The position numbers and the translations under genes were made by a program. This document shows, in pieces, positions 47,501 through 58,682 of a DNA stretch of 64,000 nucleotides; position 1 is the stretch's first letter; every line of letters starts with the position of its first letter. This DNA comes from Gnetum montanum (lineage: Eukaryota > Streptophyta > Gnetopsida > Gnetales > Gnetaceae), in contig MNCI01004801.1 of NCBI GenBank assembly GCA_015680685.1, positions 180,324 to 244,323 on the forward strand, written 5' to 3'. The notes under the pieces are model-generated. The model worked only from the letters and a program-made list of their open reading frames with translations. It searched no databases and was not told the origin of the DNA.

Positions 47501-49700
47501 GTTTGATCATTCTTGACCAAACCTTGGTCACTAAACATATACCTACAAGATATTTAGGATCCAAAAAAAGAGAAACCAATAAGCTAAGAAAGAATAGGTA
47601 AATCAAGTAAACGAAAGTATGAAATTTTTTTTACAAATGCACTTATCCTTTCAAAAAATACACTAAGCCAGGAGGATTTTTAAAAAATGTGTGGATTTGG
47701 TGAGCCACCATCAAGGTATTATCAGTATTGTACTAGAACTTTTGCATGTTTCAAATCTAAGTTAGCTAGTGGGTCCCCCTACTAAATTTACTATCAAGCA
47801 CTTTGCCTTTTACATAGGTTTGATAATTGTTAACTATGAACTTGACAATTAGGTTAGAAGGACAAGGTAGTAAAGTCTTCATAATAGCACCAGCCATGTA
47901 AGACAACAAGTGTAACCACATCATAACACTAAATTTTTGCAATAAATAGGCCAATAATTCTCTTACCCTTGGTAGAAACCACAAGGAGCCATGCTCCAAA
48001 ATCATATCTGCAAGAGGGATGTTGGGCTTTGGTAGGTGGATACAATAGAGTATCCCCGCCAAATCAACAACCACTAGGATGGGCTTAAGGAAGGCCTTGC
48101 ATGGAGGAAAAAGAAACACACTGTTAAAACCACTATCAACATTTTCACCTCCAATATGCAACACTTAGAATAAAAAACAAAACTAGGAACAACAATAATG
48201 AAGAACTGAATACAACCAAGTAGCCTACTAACAAATTTTATGGAAGACATGCATAAAAACTATAAAATTTTTATGTAAAAAAAATTAAAAAAGAGAGACT
48301 AGCCTACATCTACAATAACAACCATGCATTGATTTGAATTTCACAAGAATTTTGCTAAACGTCCTAGTTAATGGTGAAACTAACCTTAGTAAAAGCTCTA
48401 GGAATGATAGTTTAAACTTCACTAAAAATTCAAAAGTGACATGCAAATAGGCTAATAAAAACATTGACCATGATGATAAGATAATAACCACAACATCTAC
48501 ATTATAATCCTAAGCTTGAAAAAAATTCAAAATGCCATACAAAATCTCAACAAAGTTTAACCAAAATTCACACAAGCACACAAAACTAAAGAAAATGACC
48601 ATGGGAAATCACTAATTAAAAGTATCAAAAAAAATTAAAACCAATGAAACTAATTCTAAACCGTCCCAAATGTCTCTAGAGATTCCCAAGAACATAGGAT
48701 GTATGATGAAAAATTTATCCAATGTGCCAACGTTGCCCATCTTCACACAGGTAAAACTATAAAAGCCAAAGACCTTGTTTCACACAAGGTTGCCAAAAAA
48801 ATCATAAAAAATCAACCATAAATCTAAATTTAGTGATTCCAAGATTTTTTGAAATATTAAATAAAAAAATATAAATGGCATTAAAAATAAAAAAATGGCA
48901 TGGAATCACACCTATACCAGCTAACAAAAAAATTCACCTAGAATTAACCATAAAACAAAATTCCATGATTCTATAGCCATTTGAAATCTTAAACCATCAA
49001 CTAAAAATCCATAACTTCAAAAACCCAAAATTCTAAGCCATTTTTACACAAAAATTGCAAAACTACCATAAAAAATAGCAGGAAATCAAAAAACCATTGT
49101 GAACTGGTTGATGGAAAAATTCATAGAGAATTAATCGTGAGTCAGAATCTAGTGTTTTAGTCACTATTTAAACCATTTAACAACATATTATGACCTTATG
49201 ACATCAAAAATTAAAAATTCCTAGCCTTTTTCATAAGAAACAATATAGAAGTTTTACTTTTTGGTGGAAAATAGGAAAAATGCATAAAATTAACTGAAAC
49301 AAAAATTTATAACTTTGTACAAACCAAGCCTAACATCAAAGAAATAGTGAAAACCCATAAAAACCACCTAAAATAGCATAGGAAGTTTTTGACTTTTGAT
49401 TTTAATAAACACATCAACCTAGATCTGAAAAAGAACACCTAGGTTCTTACCAAAAAAGACCAAAAAACACACATAAAAACAACTAAGGATTATGCACCTA
49501 GGGGTCATGGCTATAGATCCTTCTTCAATAAGGAGTGATGGTAGGTGTGAAAGCCACTTAGCTGCAACATTAACATCCTCTCTAAGATAATATTCTTGCT
49601 TACAGTGGCCTTCCTCTTCATCATGATGATAAAAAATGTAGAAATCTGTCAAAATTCCTGATATTCTTGGTACCAATGCTATGTTTGGATGAAGGATGAA
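44532..49700 (-). pseudogene. Region G: intron-bearing pseudogene, at least 7 exons, unknown family
   Basis: On the minus strand, protein-like blocks are joined by GT...AG introns that keep the frame: 48164-49450, 47038-47261, 45621-45748 and 45348-45482. Three of the four donors read GGTAAGAA. Blocks: exon 1 to 49451 (YHHDEEEGHCKQEYYLRED); exon 2 from 48163 (VLHIGGENVDSGFNSVFLFP); exon 3 to 47262 (GTTTRPSSQPSLSKKKN); exon 4 from 47037 (CPKETLILKYSDVKLAEHWL, LAINKATFYDIFSIPIEGKR, MAFGPWEKILKLWENL); an acidic exon to 45749 (LDDLDTLFGEPLSG); exon 45483-45620 (ATKPKEDASTSTFHMKPWVE); last exon from 45347 (VPKVEWDSNRAMEIDSLSSL) to the stop near 44532. Ten or so stops and some frameshifts show decay. 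I recognise no domain. It could be a transposon gene or a dead host gene. Confidence 0.6.
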
Positions 49701-49999
49701 CTAGCAACGCTAAGGATTGATGGAATAGAGGTAAGAATTAAGAAAGAAGCTCTCAGCCTATGTGTTTCTTGTTGAAACATGAGCTTGGTAGAAGATTTTT
49801 TCCCAAAAAAAAAACAAAACAAGTAAAAACATATCTCCAACCTAGGCATCTAATTCTAAACCCTCATTACTTAATTCATGAACTAAACTCATGGTGCATG
49901 ATAGTTCAAAGGAGGGAAAGTTTTTGCAATGCTAAGATGGTGGGAGTTTCAAAACAAAAAATGAAATTTGAATGTGGGTGGCTAGGCACCTCCCAAGCA
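49701..49999. other. Region between pseudogene G and the tandem array
   Basis: This would be the 5' flank of pseudogene G. No TATA box was identified with confidence. The plus-strand frame at 49760-50143 is not supported by any motif. Confidence 0.4.
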
Positions 50000-52165
50000 A
50001 TGAAGTTTTTAATGCCTAAAACCCCATCTACACTAGGGTTTAACCCCCATGAAACCTTTAAAAAACATATTTATAACATGAAATTCCCCTCACTCATGTT
50101 GGTTAGTGTGGATACAGCATGGGTTCAAGCATCCCATGCCTAAAACAAGAAAACCCAAACAACCCATGTCAAATTTAGTAGTTGGATGTCAACATCAACA
50201 AATACCAAGCCCTGAAAGAGACTAGAACCCATCATACCACCTTCCATCTTCAGCAACAATGCTGAGCAAGATCCCATCTAGGTTGGCCAACATTTATCAA
50301 GGGGGGGATGATATCCACAAGCATAAACCAAACCACAATTCAACCTCAGAATGGTCTAATTTAGCCTAAAACCCTCTATGGTAGCCTCTGGTATCTCTGA
50401 ATCCTAATCAAACCTAACCAAAAGTGTTGAAAATCATGAGTTGTAGTGGAGCCATGCTAGGGGGCACCCATCCATGCTAGCCAGTGTGGCCCTAGCATGG
50501 TTGGGTGGGGTGTGACCATGAGACACTAAAATTAACCTCCTAGTTGACACATCATGACCTTAACACCTTCCTAGAGTTCCTGATAACCAAAAAATAAACA
50601 AAAATAGGTTACAATTAATGCCAACTCCCATGCCCATGCTGAGGAACCACTCACCCACACTAGCTAGCATGGGTAGCCTAGGGATGACCTATAAAAATCC
50701 ATTAATGCACTAAAATAGCCTGAAAACTCATCCCTGTAACCCTAAAACCTTTCCAAAGCCTCTAAACATTACAAATCAAATAAAAATTAGTCAAATTTAA
50801 CTACAAACCATTCATCTGCATTGAGGAATGCTTCATCCATGTTGCCTAGCATGGGTCCAGCATGGTTACCTTCAAGGAAGCCCATGGGAACCTCATAAGT
50901 GTATTAGATTAACCTAGAACTACACTACTTTGATCCTAAGACCCTGCTAGAGCCTCCAAAGGCCATAAAACCCAAAAAATAAGTCAAAAGTAGCAAAAAA
51001 CTATCACCTACCTCCATCCACATTGAGGCCATGCTGGCTAGTGTGGCCTAGGGGGGATGACTACAAAAAATACCAAAAAGTGTTTGAAATTGTTGATTTT
51101 GAGGCCAAATCTTAGCTATCAACATTTGAAATCCTAGGGGATCTAATACTTGGTTGATTGGATGCTAGGACTCATCAAAAATTAATATTTCCATGTAGCC
51201 ACATTGGGGAAGGCTAGAGCCATGTTGGCCAGTTTGGCTCTAACGTGGATAAGCTTTTACATTAGCTTTGGCAATACAACAACACATCAAAACCCCTAAA
51301 ACTTAGCCCAATAGAACCTAGGACCTTAATATCTTAAATTGGTGATAATTTATCCTTATTTCAATCATAAATTCTCATAATACGCCTTCATTCATGTTGG
51401 AGCAACACTGGCCAGCATGGCTAGGGGGCTATAACCATGCCAAAGCTTCAATGACCATTAAACATGGGTAGTTGTAAGCCTAAACCTCCAACATGAGTAC
51501 TAGGAATCCTAGAGGCTTGAATACTTGATCAAATCACCTCTAAAACCAACTAGGAACTAAAAATAAAATGTATTCACACTAGGGGGTACAAGAGCCATGT
51601 TGGCAAGCGTGGCCCCATCAAGGATGGGGCTCTCAAAGGGTTTTACCAACATAACACCCATCAAATTGACTTAAAACTTGACTTCAAGAGCATACAACCA
51701 TGAAAACCTGAACATAGCTATGATTTGACCATATTTGGACCATAAAAATGCCAAGGCTATCCTATGGCTATAGGGGTAAAACCTAAAAACCCAATTGTAT
51801 CACAAATTTTGACCTTCAAAATGATCAGTTTTGACCATTGTGACCTTGAACTACCTTGAGAAGTCCATGAGAAACTAATTTTGATTCTTTGGATGCCATA
51901 AATTTAATTTTCCTTCACATCCATTCTTGGGCTTTACTGGCCAACATTGCTCTAGCATTGGTGATACTTCCCAGCTTCATTTGTAATTTCCAGAGAGTCA
52001 AATCAATGCCAAAATGACAAATCTCCCCAGCCCTCTCCATTGACCATATAGGCTCTTAGGAGTCCAAAATTGATCAAAATTAGCTTGAAGAATCACATAA
52101 CCATCCTATCCATGCTAGGGGTCATCCCACCTGTGTTGGCCAATGTGGCTCTAGTGTGGATGCCC
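50000..52165. repeat. Tandem array of about 187-bp units with hairpin core
   Basis: A core like GCTGGCCAGTGTGGCCCTAG recurs near 50103, 50282, 50477, 50663, 50840, 51027, 51213, 51408, 51598, 51927 and 52136. Spacing is 177-195 bp except for one double gap and one of about 209. The clearest unit has a perfect 9-bp stem, CCATGCTAG at 50472-50480 with CTAGCATGG at 50492-50500, and an 11-nt loop. Spacer parts of the units also resemble each other (CCTCCAAAG, AACCTAG words). Confidence 0.7.
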
Positions 52166-52835
52166 AGAAAAATATCATTTTTTACATAAAACAACCTTTT
52201 TCAATTTTTAGTTAGTATTTTCCTAAGTTTATTACACATTTTTCACCTTAATTGATTTGACCTCGTTTCATTGTGTTTTAACTCGTTTTAACCTTGCTTT
52301 ATACTAATGACTTCTATGTATCTACTTTACTGTCTCCATTATGAACTTAGTAGACCTTGTTTAGCCTTTGATTGGTGTTCATTGATCATCATTTAACATC
52401 ATGTGACCATTGTATGGCTTGCTAAGGCTTAAAACTGGCAAAATGTAATCATAGTCAATCATGTTTGTCCTTCTATTGTCTTGAACTCATACCTTATAGC
52501 CTTTGTTGATCCTATTTGAATACTTGTGTGGCTTTTTTTTTCAACATGTGTATCCCATTTATGCATTATTACCATGATATTTTTCCTTATTGGTAACATT
52601 ATTTTATTGTTTTTTGTTAATTTTATTATGTTTATTACCTAGATGCTGCTTAATGTGCTTATGGTTGACATGTAAAGACTAGAGTATGAATACTTGGAAA
52701 TAGATCAATTTACCTTTGAGCCTAAGTCAACTCCATTGTAATGTTGAATGGTTTATTAACCTTAATTTCCTAGATCTTGAGCCCAAGAGTCTCGTTGATT
52801 ATATAACTTCTATAGAGAAAATTTTAGAATGACCT
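52166..52835. other. Right junction region of the composite insertion
   Basis: AT-rich DNA with no gene. Element E coding starts to be recognisable from about 52700. A TGGTTGACA/TGTAAAG junction at 52669 is one possible border, but the left counterpart was not found. Confidence 0.35.
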
Positions 52836-54310
52836 AGAAACCTAGTCAAAACCCTTAACCTTAAAGTTAGCAACATTATTGAAGACTTTCTAGTTGATGT
52901 TCCTATCACGACACATAATGGTGAAGGAAAAACATTGAAATTGAGTTCCTTGCTAAAATCCTAATAGGCTCAATACATCACCAAGGTCCTACAAGATAAT
53001 ATTAAGACCTTTTCCTGGTCATATGAGGATATGCTAGGTTTGGACCCATGCATAGTGTAACATAACATCATACTTGATCCTAGCATTAAACTAGTCAAGC
53101 AAAACATTTGTAAGACTAGACTTGATCTAGCCTTGGTAGTTCATGATGAATCACAAAACTATACAAATTTGGTTTTATTAGATCTATTGATTACATAGAA
53201 TCAGTGTTCAACATAGTAGTATTCCCTAAGAAAAATGGGAGTATATGCATTTTCATTCATTTTTGAGGCCTAAATAAGGCAACTATCAAAGATGATTTCC
53301 CTTTGCCTGGTATTGATCAACTTATCAATACTACAGCTAGGCATGCCTTATTATCCATTATGGATGGGTTCTCAAGATGCAACCAAATTGGGATTAACCT
53401 AGAGCATCAACTTAGTACAACCTTCATGACCCCTTAGGGTACATTTTGTTACACTATGATGTCTTTTTTCCTAAATAATGTAGGAGCAACATCCCAAAGA
53501 GCTATGACATATATCTTTAGTGACTACATGCTAGGATTGCTCAATGACTATGTAGATGATATTGCCATTAAGTCCAAAGTGATGAATGACTATGTGCATG
53601 ACCTTGATGTTGTGCTTAAATGATGTCTTAACTATGAGCTTAGGCCTAACCCCAAGAAGTATGTCTTTGACATCAAAACTAGTAAGATGCTTAGCTTTGT
53701 AGTATCTAAAGTAGGGATATGTGTCAATCCTAACAAGGTTAAAGCCATATTTAACTTGGTAACACCAACTAACCTTAAGGAGCTTTGGGGACTCCAAGGT
53801 AGATTACAATTTATTTGTAGTTTCATTTCTAGGTTCATAGATAAGCTACAATCCATGCAACACTTGCTTAAGAAAGGGGTCCGCTATGAGTGGATGACTC
53901 AATGCCAAATAGCCTTTGAAAACATTAAGCAAGATTTGGCACAACTACCAATGGTCTATCCATTGCAAAATAATAAGTCCTTTTATATCTACCTTGCTAT
54001 CTCTAATGCAACCATTGCCTCTCTACTCTATTAGGAATGAGATGATGGAGTAGAATTGCTAGTATACTATCTTAACCATGCATTGATTACCTATGAGGCT
54101 CGATACACTGAAGTAGAGAAGTATTGTCTAGCCCTAGTGTTCCTATTAAAGAAATGGAGACACTACCTCTTTAGAAGCCAATTCAATGGCATTTGCAAAG
54201 ACAACGTACTTAGAGCCATAATAACCAATATTTATGAGAGTAGTTGGATAGCTCGTTGGAAAGCTATAATAATGGAGTTTGACCTTCATTATGTTTCCCA
54301 AGCTTGAACA
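52836..54310 (+). pseudogene. Element E reverse transcriptase and gypsy RNase H
   Basis: RT blocks in several frames are VVFPKKNGSICIFIHF, GLNKATIKDDFPLPGIDQLI, IMDGFSRCNQIGINLEHQ, the catalytic YVDD at 53549-53560 and NPKKYVFDIKTSKMLSFVVS. From 53687 the connection and RNase H region is open for 115 codons (LWGLQGRLQFICSFISRFID, FYIYLAISNATIASLLY) and then 54056-54307 (VYYLNHALITYEARYTEVEK). The RNase H lacks the first Asp (YLAISNA), as in element A. Typical stops are at Trp (CC-TAG-GG, near 53433) and Arg (TGA) positions. Confidence 0.8.
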
Positions 54311-54412
54311 AAAGGTCAAGCTCTAGCCATACAACTATTTGCTTCCCCTATTGATGACCATGCAACCATTAACCCTAAATTCCATGATGAATATGTCAAC
54401 ATTATTAGCCAA

Positions 54413-54830
54413 GTGCCTAAGGCCTATGAGGCCATCATGAACTTCAACAAAGCTTCAACTATCAATGGGGCCAATGCCATTGCCATTATGACATTTCAAT
54501 TTTGTGAAATCCAATCCTTTGCCTATCATTTTAAATTTTTATATACCAAAAACATCATGGAGTATGAAGGATTGATTAGGGGAATAATGGTAGATTATGA
54601 TCTATAGGAATCAAACACTTAGTAACCAAAGGTGACTCACAGCTTGTGGTTAGCCAAATAACCAAGGTTTATGCATGTAAAGCCTAACATTTGCAATATT
54701 ATTATGACCTAGAAAAGAAATTGATGTAATAATTTATAGACATCAATATCCAACAAGTACCCCAAATTGAAATCATAGCTGATGCCATTGCAATGCTATC
54801 CCTTAGTATGATGCTAGATGTGTTTAGAAA
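54413..54830 (+). pseudogene. Element E second RNase H (between RNase H and integrase)
   Basis: The first half in frame 54413-54607 reads MNFNKASTINGANAIAIMTF and NIMEYEGLIRGIMVDYD. After a frameshift near 54605, the next frame gives IKHLVTKGDSQLVVSQITKVY (Asp 54634-54636) and later IADAIAML. Compared with the same domain in element A, the first catalytic Asp is Asn (NFNKAS), while Glu (EYE) and the later Asp residues survive. The position, after the gypsy RNase H and before integrase, is the usual one for Tat elements as I know them. Confidence 0.7.
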
Positions 54831-56119
54831 GTTACCCTCCTTAACTATGAACTATGCTACTTTCATCATGCAAGATACTAAAGAAAACTCCATAGTCGTA
54901 GTTCATACTACTCCTATAAAGGAGTGGTATGATGATACCAAGTCTTACCTTATGCATGGTGAACCTTCACAAGGCCTGGCTACTACTCAAAAGGATGTTG
55001 TACAAAAAAGATCAAAATAGTATTTCATAGTAGGTGATAATACATTATGTTAATAGTCTTATGATGACATATTATTAGTATGCTTGGGCAAAGCCGAAGC
55101 TTACATAGTCCTAGAGCAAATTCATGATAATGTATGTGGGGGATATATAGGACCTAAAGCCATAGCTACAAAGATCAAACAATTAGGCTATTATTGGCCC
55201 TATATGGAAACTAACTATTTGAAGAAGGTCAAAACTTGTGATACTTGCCAAAAACATAGTAACCTTATACATGTACCATCGATTGAGTTACACACTACTC
55301 AGCTAACTTGTTTATTTCAATGTTGGGGGTTGGATATCATTGGACCCTTAAAGCATAAGTCTTCCACATAGCATAGCTTTATCATCACTACAACTAAATA
55401 CTTCATGAAGTGGGTTGAAGCTATTCTTCTAAGGAAGACATCTCAACAAGTTTTTGGATTCATACTGGATAACATCATAGCCTATTTTGGTATACCTATG
55501 ACCATAGTCATAGATAATGGACCTAGGCATTAAGCATTCCTTCTCATCACCATATTACCCTCAAGCCAATGGGCAAGTTAAAGTAAGCAATAAGGCCATC
55601 ATAAACTTGCTTGAGAATATGTTGCATAATAGAAAATGCAAGTGGCACAAGTGGTGTATCCATGCACTTTGAGCCTACCAAACCACATTCCACACTACAA
55701 CTAATGTAATCCCATATAGCCTGGTTTATGATTATGAAGTTGTTTTACCTCTTGAATTTTGGGTGCCATCTCGCTCAATAGCCCTATTGGACTTCATCAA
55801 CAATGAATAGAATAATGAGCTCCACACCATGGATCTAGACTTGGTTAAAGAGTGAAGGGTATGAATGCTTGCTCACATTGAGTGATACTAGGAGAGATAG
55901 AAACAACATCACCATGACCTAAACAAGTGTAAGATTAAGGAAGAAGACTTGGTCCTCAAAGCTATTTGTGAGCATGCAAAAAAAATCTCAACAAACTTGG
56001 AAGTACCTTTCTTAGTCACTCAGGCTTATGACAATAAAGCCTTTAGGATAGTGGACATGGATGGGAATGAGTTGGCCAATTTGGTCCATCATTCCTACCT
56101 AAAGCCTTACTACATGTAG
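54831..56119 (+). pseudogene. Element E integrase
   Basis: The zinc domain reads IHDNVCGGYIGPKAIATKIK, QLGYYWPYMETNYLKKVKTC and CDTCQKH (55084-55260); one zinc-ligand His position reads Thr. Core: first Asp in WGLDIIGPL (55333-55335) and second in IDNGP (55513-55515). About 20 residues between the second Asp and SPYYPQANGQ are deleted with a frameshift. The Glu of the triad is Lys (GQVKVSNK, codon 55580-55582). The C-terminal domain ends KEEDLVLKAI, FRIVDMDGNELANLVHHSYL and KPYYM with a stop at 56117-56119. This copy is non-functional. Confidence 0.8.
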
Positions 56120-56837
56120 CCTATGGAAATCAATAGTTGGCATCAAAAATCTTGGAAACCAATGACAAGTGAGTGTGCATGACATCTTTCCATCTTTTTG
56201 CATAGCAAATGAACTATGAAACTTTGTAACATTAGTAACCTTGGTAGCCTAGTTTGCTGATCATTTTATATAGCCTTATGAATTGTATTATAATAACATG
56301 ATTTCTTTGTCTAGTTTTCTTATTCTCTTGAAGTTGTACTTATAGGATGGAGCCTGGAATCATCACAAAGATGCAACTCATTATGGCAGTAAGTCACCAT
56401 GTGATCTCAATGTGTAATATTTAGTGAGTTTGTCCTATCATGCCAAATGTTCTTATTTCACTTCACTTCTATTACTCCTTAAGCCTAGTCCCATAGCTTG
56501 ATTATGGTCCTCCTCACCCTAAACAATAGTGATGACCTATGTTCAACATTCATGCATTGTGATCATATGACATCCCTTTGTCATGCTCCACCATCAAGCC
56601 CATTGAATGTAATGCATCTCATTTAATGGAAAAACCAAATCAAAACTATCTTTAACAAGGGAACTTGATGAAGGTTCCACCCCCACACAAAAAAAATGGG
56701 GGAAGTAAATTGCCAAGAAGTTAAAAGCCTAATGAAGCCTAAAAGAATAAATTGATGACTCAAAGTAAGCAAAGTGAGTAGCCTAATGGCCAAAGAAACC
56801 TTGGAGTGAGATGTTGGTTCCTCAAATGCATTACCAA
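56120..56837 (+). other. 3' untranslated region of element E
   Basis: Non-coding DNA between the integrase stop and the polypurine tract. A purine run AAAAAAAATGGGGGAAG at 56689-56706 could be an additional (central-type) polypurine tract. Confidence 0.5.
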
Positions 56838-56856
56838 GGAAACAAAGAGGGGCCAA
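56838..56856 (+). other. Polypurine tract of element E
   Basis: GGAAACAAAGAGGGGCCAA stands immediately before TGAAACACCACCAAGG. The core ACAAAGAGGGGCC is shared with elements B and C. Confidence 0.7.
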
Positions 56857-57801
56857 TGAAACACCACCAAGGAAATGCATGTTGTAACCCTTTTGGCATT
56901 GAAAATTTAACCCCATGAAACCTAAGGCTAAATTTTCATTTTAAAATGTAGATATTATAATCCATGACATGCAATTTCACAAACCTTAGCTTTTGAGGCT
57001 GAAAAAATGCCTCATAAGTGTTCATAGCCTCAATCCCTAAGTGAAAGAAGTCATATTATGTTTATATTTGGGCTTTGGGGGAGTCAAAATGCCATTAGAC
57101 TACTAAAATTAACATTATCATGGGTTTTTGAGGGGTATGACCTTTGCTACATTGGAGTCACCTATGCTCAGTGTTGGGGGGTTTAGCTCCAAAAACCTCA
57201 ACGTGGCTCCTATAGCCTCAACATGGCTCTTGTAACCTCAATGTGGGTCATGCAACCCCAGCATTGCTCTTAAAGTTTAGTAGCCCTAGTGTTGCTCCAA
57301 TAACTCTAGTGTGGTCCATTAGCCTCAATGTTGATCCTGCATCCTAACATTACTCATACAACCCAACGTTGCCCATTTAAGTAAGTGTTGCTACTATAGG
57401 CTCACTGTTGCTCCTCGAAGGCTAATGTGGGTGGAAGAAGCAAACATGGGTAAAATTCATATTTACTATTTTTAGTAACTAGAATGGTTTTAGTCCCTTG
57501 GGGGTATAAAAAATTTACTATAAATGAAAACCATGCAAGATTTAGACACCTTGTACACCTACATGTGACATTAATGTATCAACAATTAGAACAAAAATTT
57601 GCAGCCAAAATTATGATCATAAGACCTACATAAACCAAACTTGAGTGCCATGAAAAGGTTCCACCACTTTAACATTCAAGAACTTTGAGAACTCATTGGA
57701 AACACAAGGCTTTTGAAGATTTTATAGCATGGACCCTACAACCATTTTGATCACTATTTAACATCTGAGATTGTGTGAGATTTTGTAGTAACGCTATGCT
57801 A
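56857..57801 (+). repeat. 3' LTR of element E
   Basis: It aligns with 9892-10822 to the end CTATGCTA. The same 21-bp-type repeats occur at about 57180-57425. Confidence 0.75.
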
Positions 57802-57859
57802 TCTAGGTATCAAGATGCCCAGTGTGGCTCTTTCCTATGGCCCAAAACTCATTACACAT
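57802..57859. other. 58-bp gap between elements E and D
   Basis: Unassigned sequence. Element D integrated 58 bp outside the LTR end of E. Confidence 0.5.
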
Positions 57860-58318
57860 TGAAACACCACAAAATTTTAGGTCTCGACATTCCAATTGCA
57901 AATATGGCTAAGTGTCAAAATGGTGGCACTTTGTCCATATTTTTCCAAGTTTTGAGTGTAGTCAGCTCCAACTACTAGATTTGAAAAAATTTTCTAAGTG
58001 TTAGAACGATGGCACTTTCTACACCCTGTTACGCTGCGTAGCATAGAACCTTGTTATGCTGCATAGTGTAGCACACTATTACGTTGTGTAGCATAGTGCA
58101 CCATAGCACCCTGTTACACTACATAGTGTAGCACCTTATTACGTTGTGTAGCATAGCATAGCGTAGTGCACTATTACATTGTGTAGCATAGCACAGCATA
58201 GCACCCTGTTACGCTGCGTAGTGTAATGTAGCATAACACCCTATCACACTGTGTAGCATAGCATATCGTAGCATCTTGTTACATGCAGTAGATAGTGGAT
58301 GGGGGCAGTAAACATTGG

Positions 58319-58610
58319 ACAAGTGCAATCAATAGTAAACAGTATGTAGTAGACAGTGTCTTGTTTTCCATGCATGACACGGGACGAGCACAATAGACAG
58401 TAGCAACCAACATCCTGTGTACAGCACGTAACATGGGACAAGTGCACTAGACAATAGCAACTGGCATCTCATGTACTGTGTGTAACACGAGACAAGTGCA
58501 ATAGACAGTAGCATCTAACATCCCGTGTCCCATGTGTAACATGGGATGGGTGCAATAGATAGTGTCCTATGTCTTGCACATAACATGGGATGAGCATAGC
58601 AGCCAGCATC
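58319..58610 (+). repeat. About 54-bp tandem repeats in the D LTR (5 copies)
   Basis: Units start near 58319, 58384, 58438, 58493 and 58546 with ACAAGTGCAATAGACAGTAG and contain GTAACATGGG. They are absent from the LTRs of B and C. Confidence 0.7.
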
Positions 58611-58634
58611 CTGTGGTCCCACCCACTGCACTAC

Positions 58635-58640
58635 CACGTG
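58635..58640 (+). promoter_or_regulatory. G-box CACGTG upstream of the D TATA box
   Basis: CACGTG in CTACCACGTGGCAC lies 35 bp before the TATA box. The C LTRs have CACGTT or CACATG at this place, so the perfect G-box is specific to D in this window. Confidence 0.4.
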
Positions 58641-58674
58641 GCACTTGATCCACATTTTGGGCTAAACCTAGCCC

Positions 58675-58682
58675 TATAAATA
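58675..58682 (+). promoter_or_regulatory. TATA box, element D 5' LTR
   Basis: CCCTATAAATACCCC, identical in core to the TATA boxes of B and C. Confidence 0.7.

Larger units (their letters stand above)
9892..57801 (+). mobile_element. Element E: Tat-like Ty3/gypsy element split by nested insertions
   Basis: Matching LTRs of 931 and 945 bp lie at 9892-10822 and 56857-57801. Between them, in plus orientation and interrupted by inserted DNA, are gag (10966-12374 resuming at 20414), protease (about 21640-22310), RT with YVDD, gypsy RNase H, a second RNase H, integrase and a polypurine tract. Without the insertions the element is about 9.6 kb. Element B entered gag. A composite of about 30 kb (G, F and C) lies between protease and RT. 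All reading frames are broken by many stops and frameshifts. The target duplication of E itself is not clear. Confidence 0.75.

Noticed and set aside
49760-50143. Plus-strand ORF of 127 codons before the tandem array
   Set aside because: It runs into the tandem repeat, is antisense to the pseudogene and has low-complexity composition.
49661-52669. A minus-strand 5' LTR with primer-binding site TTGGTACCAAG at 49666-49676
   Set aside because: The supposed primer-binding site lies inside exon 1 of the spliced pseudogene, no partner LTR exists on the left, and the 187-bp array is not repeated there.
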